A stretch of DNA of 9,254 nt from JBBTWV01 sp038062615 (GTDB lineage Bacteria > Patescibacteriota > Gracilibacteria > UBA1369 > UM-FILTER-53-11). This document shows positions 4,649 to 9,254 of the stretch, in pieces (positions within the stretch are counted from its first letter, which is position 1; each line of letters starts with the position of its first letter). The translations under genes were made by a program, and so were the position numbers. The notes under the pieces are model-generated. The model did not search any database. It was not told the origin of the DNA and was given only the letters and a program-made list of their open reading frames with translations. The stretch spans positions 1-9,254 of the forward strand of contig JBBTWV010000021.1 in NCBI GenBank assembly GCA_038062615.1, written 5' to 3'.

Positions 4649-7336
4649 ATGAAAAAAACTTTGGCGACTTTGTTACTGATCTGTTTTTGGCTGCAGCCCC
4701 TTCAAATAGGGCAGGCTAACAACGAAGAAACGGCCACTAAACAAGGTGGTGATTTTACGGGACTCATCTTTTCCTGGGAGGAAGATCCAACCAACACCGG
4801 CCAAATTTTTCTACGAACGCTGGAAAAAAATAACAGACAGTGGACCAAGTGGTATTCCATAGAAGCCGACGGTGACAGCGATGAAAAAGATGGGGCAAGT
4901 TCAGAAAACGCAATGAAGGAAGCTCTTTTTTCTACAAATATAAGCTCTCAATTTGAATATTTTGTAACGCAACAAAATGGCACACCTAGAATCTCAAATA
5001 TCAAAATTGAAAAAATACTTTCGCAAAATACTGGCCAGCAGGCACTTGTAGCAAGCCTTAATATTCCGCTTAAGAATCACATTATTTCGCGCTCACAGTG
5101 GGGATCCAATGAAGAGCTCACCTATATAAGCGAGAACAGCGAAAATTCAAACCACAACGGAGAATTTTCAGATTCAGCAGAAAGAAGTGAGGTAAAAGAA
5201 CAAGATCCGGAAATCAAAAAAGTAGTGACTCACGACTCCAGCGGACGTGAATACACGTGGCCGCTGCAATATACCAAGGACATCAAATTTATTGTCGTTC
5301 ATCACACGGCATCGGTGGCTAATTTAGAAAATCCCAAGACTGCAATCCAAAATATTCAGTATTACCATGCGGTAAAACGCGGCTGGGGCGACATTGGCTA
5401 TAACTATCTTATTGATACTGACGGAAAAATTTATGAAGGGAGAAAAGGCGGAGAAGGAGTCATCTCTGGCCATGCAAAACCCATTAATAAAGCATCCATT
5501 GGCATCACAGTGCTTGGAGACTATGAGAATAACGAAGTGCCTGCCAAAATACTGGCAAGTTTAGCCGGACTCATTCGTGAAAAAGCAAAACTCCACTCCA
5601 TTGATTTGGATGGAAAGACGCTCTACAAAGACACCGTTTATAACAATATTCAAGGCCACTACGAAAACACCGCCACCAGCTGCCCTGGCCAGTACATGGT
5701 AAAAAAATTAAAGGCGCTCAAATGGCTTTCAAATGTTGCTGGGCGCAAAGAGCCAAAGCCTGATGCGTCAGCACGGTATGCCTTTAGCGATTTTGAAAAA
5801 AGAGAAATCGTGACGACGCTGCCTAATACTGAGAAGAATTTTACGATCCGGCTCAAAAATACCGGAAAAGCTCAGTGGAGCTCTAAAACATTTTTGGAGC
5901 TCACCCCTTCAGTGGATGTACCTTCTAATGCGCTCAAACTCCCTAAAATTCTTGCCACGTTAGAGTCACCAAAAGTTGTCCAGGGGAATATTGGCGTGTT
6001 TAAGGGCACCATTCCAGCGAGTTTAAATGGTGGACTCTATGTTCCCGAGGCACAGCTTGTTATTAATGGGAGCGTCCGCGTCAAAACTTCGATTCCTATT
6101 CCTCTGCTGGTGCAAACTCCAGTAGCCAGTTATGAGATTGTGGGACGAAATGATCCGCCCGCCCTGCTTAAGCCGGGGAAAAAAGCACAAGCTTGGATTC
6201 AGCTCAAAAATACCGGCAATATAACTTGGAAGCGCACCGGAAAAAATCGAGTTATGTTGGGAACAAGCCATCCGCAAGATAGAGCAAGTTCATTCTTTAA
6301 GAATAAGTATCGCGTTGCCCAGCTTAAGGAAAAAGAGGTAAAGCCGGGCCAAACCGGGACATTTGTCTTGAATATTATGGCTCCCAAGAGCCCAGGAACT
6401 TACCTGGAATATTTTCAGCCGGTGATGGAAAAAGTGATGTGGATGAAAGATACTGGCATGCATTTCACAATGACCGTAGAGGGAGTGGAAAAACCGCTGC
6501 GGGTGGCGCTCAGTTTTAGCGGAAAAAATCCGCAAATTAAAAGCGAAGATGGGATGAAGGCTTACGGCGGCGGAAAACTCCTCCACGAATTTGGCAAAAA
6601 TGAACTGGTAACGGTGGCGAGTCTTAAAAAAGGCGGGTACCGCATACGCACCAAAACAGAGCACTGGGATACAACGTCTCCCCCGCGATTTGAACCACTC
6701 GGGAATAAAATTTTAACGCTGGCTAATTATGAAAATCACCCGGCATGGAATACGGCTCTTAATGACAACACCTATCGTGGCATTCTTGAAGTTCAAAAAA
6801 TTGATGGCGGACTGCGGGTCATTAGTGAGTTGCCGCTGGAAGATTATCTCAAAGGTCTTGGGGAAGTTTCTAACGGTGATCCTAAGGAAAAAATAAAGAC
6901 GATTATTATTATGGCACGCAGTTATGCCAAATATTATCGGGATTTAAAGCGAAAGTTTCCGGGTAAGCCATACGATTTGGATGACGACCCGGATCATACC
7001 CAAAAATATATTGGATACTCCCTGGAAGCGCGTTCGCCCAATATTACAGCGGCAGTACAAGAAACCACCGGGCAGATTGTGAAATATCAAGGCAAGCCTA
7101 TTTTGACGCCGTACTTTAGCCAGAGCGATGGCCGAACCAGGAGTGCCGAGGAAGTGTGGGGTTGGAAAGATACACCTTACTTAATAAGTGTGCCGGATGA
7201 GTTTTGCATGGAGAAAAAGCTCAAAGGCCATGGGGTTGGCCTTTCTGGCTGCGGCGCCACCGAACTGGCTAATCAAGGCAAAACGGCTACGGAGATTATC
7301 CAGTATTATTTGAAAGGTGTTGAAATTTCAGGTTAA
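4649..7336 (+). CDS. Secreted N-acetylmuramoyl-L-alanine amidase fused to a SpoIID-type lytic transglycosylase
   Basis: An 895-residue exported peptidoglycan hydrolase. A signal peptide (1-23, ending GQA) leads into a beta domain (about 34-122) like that at the N-terminus of some actinobacterial PGRP-type amidases, then a Ser/Glu/Asn-rich linker. The amidase_2/PGRP domain (about 145-362) shows H218 in VVHHTA, H337 and C345 in the GHYENTATSCPG segment, with the H-x7-C spacing of T7 lysozyme, plus GYNYLID. Two Ig-like domains follow (about 384-490 and 492-612), each with a KNTG..W signature (W410, W527). The SpoIID domain (about 615-893) has PLEDYLKGLGE, whose E739 matches the catalytic glutamate, and ends with GHGVGLSGCGA. 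The amidase should strip stem peptides and the SpoIID module cut the naked glycan, as SpoIIP and SpoIID do separately in spore formers. Sporulation is not implied. Confidence 0.92.
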   Translation: MKKTLATLLLICFWLQPLQIGQANNEETATKQGGDFTGLIFSWEEDPTNTGQIFLRTLEKNNRQWTKWYSIEADGDSDEKDGASSENAMKEALFSTNISSQFEYFVTQQNGTPRISNIKIEKILSQNTGQQALVASLNIPLKNHIISRSQWGSNEELTYISENSENSNHNGEFSDSAERSEVKEQDPEIKKVVTHDSSGREYTWPLQYTKDIKFIVVHHTASVANLENPKTAIQNIQYYHAVKRGWGDIGYNYLIDTDGKIYEGRKGGEGVISGHAKPINKASIGITVLGDYENNEVPAKILASLAGLIREKAKLHSIDLDGKTLYKDTVYNNIQGHYENTATSCPGQYMVKKLKALKWLSNVAGRKEPKPDASARYAFSDFEKREIVTTLPNTEKNFTIRLKNTGKAQWSSKTFLELTPSVDVPSNALKLPKILATLESPKVVQGNIGVFKGTIPASLNGGLYVPEAQLVINGSVRVKTSIPIPLLVQTPVASYEIVGRNDPPALLKPGKKAQAWIQLKNTGNITWKRTGKNRVMLGTSHPQDRASSFFKNKYRVAQLKEKEVKPGQTGTFVLNIMAPKSPGTYLEYFQPVMEKVMWMKDTGMHFTMTVEGVEKPLRVALSFSGKNPQIKSEDGMKAYGGGKLLHEFGKNELVTVASLKKGGYRIRTKTEHWDTTSPPRFEPLGNKILTLANYENHPAWNTALNDNTYRGILEVQKIDGGLRVISELPLEDYLKGLGEVSNGDPKEKIKTIIIMARSYAKYYRDLKRKFPGKPYDLDDDPDHTQKYIGYSLEARSPNITAAVQETTGQIVKYQGKPILTPYFSQSDGRTRSAEEVWGWKDTPYLISVPDEFCMEKKLKGHGVGLSGCGATELANQGKTATEIIQYYLKGVEISG

Positions 7337-7348
7337 AAATGTTATTAT
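7320..7348 (+). promoter_or_regulatory. Strong leaderless promoter of the small basic protein gene
   Basis: TTGAAA (7320-7325, five of six) and TATTAT (7343-7348, five of six) are separated by exactly 17 bp. The -10 ends 6 nt before the ATG at 7355, so the predicted first transcribed base is the A of the start codon. The -35 lies inside the 3' end of the upstream gene. Confidence 0.75.
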
Positions 7349-7354
7349 TAACGG

Positions 7355-7630
7355 ATGTCTCTGAAGCCCATCCCAGTTGAGCCGCACTCCCCTGCTTCTC
7401 CCAACCAGAGAAAGAAACAAAAATATTTTAATCCTGGGCATAAAATTAAAAATAACGGGGAACAGAAGGAAGGATCACTTAAGGGCATCTGCTTGCGGCT
7501 TATTCACTTTGTGAATCGCGGAAGCCGCTTTACCTATGAGCAGATAGACGAGCTCATCATGTCCATGCAAAAGAGCATTCTGAACCTGCAAAAGCTAAGG
7601 CAAAAAACGTTAAAGAAAAAGAAAAAATAG
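7355..7630 (+). CDS. Small basic protein of unknown function
   Basis: I do not recognise this 91-residue protein. It has a proline-rich N-terminus (about 1-18), a basic polar stretch (19-42), and a likely helical core (about 43-80) with phrases LRLIHFVNRGSRFTYEQID and MSMQKSILNLQKLRQ. It ends in a run of lysines. There is no signal peptide or membrane segment, so it should be cytoplasmic; the charge would suit nucleic-acid or ribosome binding, but that is only inference. It follows the amidase/SpoIID gene by 18 bp yet has its own well-formed promoter, and there is no Shine-Dalgarno site. Coding status is supported by the promoter, the clean fit between neighbours and an amino-acid pattern with a plausible helix. 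Confidence 0.7.
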   Translation: MSLKPIPVEPHSPASPNQRKKQKYFNPGHKIKNNGEQKEGSLKGICLRLIHFVNRGSRFTYEQIDELIMSMQKSILNLQKLRQKTLKKKKK

Positions 7631-7660
7631 AAGTCAGGAACTTAGAACTTATCCATAAAT

Positions 7661-9103
7661 ATGATGCGTCGCCACCTTTACAAATCATTGAATTCGGCCC
7701 CCCCCCAGAGGACCGGAAAAAATCCGCGGTCCGCCGCTTCCAATGACATTGCGAGCGTAGCACCCGCCTGCCGGAAGACAGGCAACAATCTATCTACCGT
7801 GCGTAGATGGCTTCGTTGCCTTGATCCTCGCCGTGACCATTCCGTGGTGTCTCTCATCATTGCGATGCTATTTGCCACAGCATTTATGCTCCTGCTCGCG
7901 GGCATGGCGCAGTCTCAGCTGGCCGTGATTCGCAATATTGCCAATCGCGAGAACGCCGATAAAACTCGCGCTCTCATTGAGTCGGTTGAGGAGCTGGCTT
8001 CGTATGCGGCTTCTAAGCACTTCAGCGGCTGGAACTCCACGGCGGAGTCTGTGGCGGAGCTTGAACAAGAGGCTTGGGAAAGTGCGCGCGAAATGGGATA
8101 CACGTCCTGCGATACCACTAACGCCGCAAACGGCACCAAGCCCTGCGCGGGATTTTCGGTGCAAGGAAGAGGAGACGCCGGCACGAGAATTAATTTTAAT
8201 GGAACTCAGTATTATTCCGTTCCCACGCCGGACTATGACGGCAGCAAGTTGATTGGGACCGGTTCGGCCGCAAAAGCCGACAGCCAGGGGCTTTCTGCGT
8301 GCGACCCAGCGACATACAAAGACGGCACCCAAGCCAACGACCCGTGTTTTTGGGATAGGCTCAACGTTGGGCAGACCGTGGAAATTCCTTTGTATTATGA
8401 GGACGCCAGTGGTGTGGTGCAGAATATTAATTTGGCCACGAGCACGTTTAAGTTGCGCGTGCGCACGCCGTGCGATAACGCTGGGTATGAAGAAGTTGCG
8501 GGGTGCAGGAGGGTGGAGTTGTTTCCGCGGGTGAGTACCACAACAGACTCATATCGAAATGTTAAAAAAGACAAGGTTCTCATTCAGTGGATGATTACGG
8601 GGGAGGATAAGACGCTGTTGGCGAGTGATGCGGAGACTGGAGGTGTTCGGGACGATCGTCTCTTTAAAAATAATACGGAACTTTCGGCGGGTAGAATCAA
8701 TGATGCCATGAGCCCAAATGATGGAAGGTATTTATCTGATTTTCTTGTTCTCCAAGAAGATCACAAAGGAACCCAACTTGCAGGATCTGAAAAAGAAGAG
8801 CCTTTGATCAAAGCTTTTAACTCCCCCAATTCCACCCTTCGCCTCAGTCTCGTCGGCCAACCCCGCCGCAATGTATATGACTCCACGCAATATAATCCGG
8901 AGCGGCATGCCAATGACCGTGCTTTTGACATTCCATACCTAGAGTATCAACTGTTGGTTATCTGCAATACCTCCGGCTGTGCTCCATCTGATTCCAAAGC
9001 CATTCTCTCAGGTTGGGTACAGATTGGTGGTTTTAGTAAGAGTTTTGTAAAATACCGGCGCAAAGAACCCTCCTTCGGCGGCTTCGTCTTCGAGAACTTC
9101 TGA
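7661..9103 (+). CDS. Membrane-anchored PilX/pilin-like surface protein, function unknown
   Basis: The open frame gives 480 residues. A hydrophobic segment at about 61-82 (SVVSLIIAMLFATAFMLLLAG) followed by a long amphipathic helix (to about 118) resembles the N-terminal helix of PilX-type or other minor pilins, although the E5 residue is absent. The rest is a predicted extracytoplasmic beta-rich region. Eight cysteines fall in four close pairs there: 150/162, 214/229, 271/282 and 435/440, suggesting disulfide-closed loops. The first 60 residues look unlike protein: they cover a C9 tract, a hairpin and a palindromic repeat (to about 7840). The true start may therefore be GTG at 7844 or ATG at 7865. 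ATG at 7661 has no Shine-Dalgarno site. I see no catalytic motif. Surface location and pilus kinship are inferences. Confidence 0.65.
   Translation: MMRRHLYKSLNSAPPQRTGKNPRSAASNDIASVAPACRKTGNNLSTVRRWLRCLDPRRDHSVVSLIIAMLFATAFMLLLAGMAQSQLAVIRNIANRENADKTRALIESVEELASYAASKHFSGWNSTAESVAELEQEAWESAREMGYTSCDTTNAANGTKPCAGFSVQGRGDAGTRINFNGTQYYSVPTPDYDGSKLIGTGSAAKADSQGLSACDPATYKDGTQANDPCFWDRLNVGQTVEIPLYYEDASGVVQNINLATSTFKLRVRTPCDNAGYEEVAGCRRVELFPRVSTTTDSYRNVKKDKVLIQWMITGEDKTLLASDAETGGVRDDRLFKNNTELSAGRINDAMSPNDGRYLSDFLVLQEDHKGTQLAGSEKEEPLIKAFNSPNSTLRLSLVGQPRRNVYDSTQYNPERHANDRAFDIPYLEYQLLVICNTSGCAPSDSKAILSGWVQIGGFSKSFVKYRRKEPSFGGFVFENF
7698..7706 (+). repeat. C9 homopolymer tract in the pilin-like reading frame
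   Basis: Nine consecutive cytosines follow GG at 7696-7697, about 37 nt into the frame that opens at 7661. Loss or gain of one base would disconnect that ATG from the membrane segment. A hairpin follows at once (7710-7732: GGACC and GGA pair with TCC and GGTCC across a two-base bulge). Confidence 0.9.
7741..7840 (+). repeat. Degenerate palindromic (REP-like) repeat inside the pilin-like gene
   Basis: The left end carries TGACATTGCGAGCG (7744-7757) and the right end its rough complement CCTCGCCGTGACCATT (7826-7841). Inside are GCCTG/CAGGC (7766-7770, 7779-7783), GGCAAC/GTTGCC (7781-7786, 7815-7820) and ATCTAC/GTAGAT (7792-7797, 7803-7808). The order of blocks (TTGCGAG, ACAGGC, AATCTA, TAGAT-GCTTCG, CTCGC-TGAC-ATT) matches the intact copy at 9104-9199 in the same orientation. 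It is read through in frame as residues of about 27-60 in the longest version of the protein. Confidence 0.75.
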
Positions 9104-9199
9104 TTGTCATTGCGAGGCCCACAGGCCGAAGCAATCTACATCAGGTTGGCTAGATTGCTTCGCTCCGCTCGCAATGACAATTTGGCCTCGCAATGACAA
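9104..9199 (+). repeat. Intact composite palindromic (REP-like) repeat
   Basis: TTGTCATTGCGAGGCC (9104-9119) pairs perfectly with GGCCTCGCAATGACAA (9184-9199), and its first 13 bases also pair with 9168-9180. Inside, CGAAGCAATCTA (9127-9138) and TAGATTGCTTCG (9151-9162) form a 12-bp perfect hairpin with a 12-nt loop. The repeat begins immediately after the TGA stop of the pilin-like gene. Repeats with a GTCATTGCGAG arm are dispersed in many bacterial genomes. A T5 run (9203-9207) follows, so it may also end transcription. Confidence 0.9.
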
Positions 9200-9221
9200 G
9201 CCTTTTTGCAATCATTTTTGC

Positions 9222-9249
9222 TTGACTTTTCAGGTTGTTTTGAGATAAT
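9222..9249 (+). promoter_or_regulatory. Strong promoter reading out of the window
   Basis: TTGACT (9222-9227) is 16 bp upstream of GATAAT (9244-9249), each five of six to consensus. TGA at 9241-9243 supplies an extended -10. It should drive a plus-strand gene beginning just beyond the window end. Confidence 0.7.
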
Positions 9250-9254
9250 GCAGG

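Noticed and set aside
7868..8332. 154-residue open frame on the minus strand within the pilin-like gene
   Set aside because: It lies opposite a frame with a clear membrane segment and cysteine pattern, has no promoter or ribosome site, and its arginine/valine-rich composition is typical of an antisense shadow in GC-rich DNA.
9101..9193. Possible TGA-as-glycine recoding, because the pilin-like frame stays open after its TGA until 9191
   Set aside because: No gene in the window needs an internal TGA, the extension is entirely palindromic repeat, and the other stops used are TAA, which gives no evidence for an altered code.

Overview
The window reads as chromosomal DNA from a small-genome bacterium, most likely of the Candidate Phyla Radiation (Patescibacteria). 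This rests on gene content and style: short genes, mostly without Shine-Dalgarno sites, a secreted amidase/SpoIID fusion, a stand-alone c-di-AMP cyclase pair, and GTCATTGCGAG-type palindromic repeats. The standard genetic code fits every gene. The taxonomic placement is an inference, since no marker gene is present.

Layout: a small lipoprotein gene of unknown function (69-581, +) converges on an HNH-endonuclease-family gene (625-1488, -), with a strong bidirectional terminator between them. Next, reading leftward, comes a two-gene operon, cdaA-cdaR (3428 down to 1613), for a membrane diadenylate cyclase and its YbbR-domain partner; the usual third gene, glmM, is absent. A 378-bp gap (3429-3806) holds several inverted repeats and separates cdaA from the divergent RNase HI gene rnhA (3807-4223, +). 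rnhA converges on trxA (4266-4583, -). trxA shares a short divergent promoter region, centred on a 12-bp palindrome, with a large secreted cell-wall enzyme (4649-7336, +). That enzyme joins an N-acetylmuramoyl-L-alanine amidase domain, two Ig-like domains and a SpoIID-type lytic transglycosylase domain.

A small basic protein gene follows (7355-7630, +), with an excellent leaderless promoter. The last gene (about 7661-9103, +) encodes a membrane-anchored, cysteine-paired, PilX/pilin-like protein of unknown function. Its 5' end contains a C9 tract and a degenerate copy of a palindromic repeat; an intact copy starts directly after its stop codon. A strong promoter at 9222-9249 points out of the window toward the next gene.

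Functional themes are cell-envelope work (c-di-AMP signalling, peptidoglycan cleavage, surface proteins) and housekeeping (RNase HI, thioredoxin). I see no defence system, integrase, CRISPR array, tRNA or rRNA. The most noteworthy items are the amidase-SpoIID fusion, the run of leaderless promoters, and the repeat-bracketed pilin-like gene whose N-terminal reading frame runs through a palindromic repeat.
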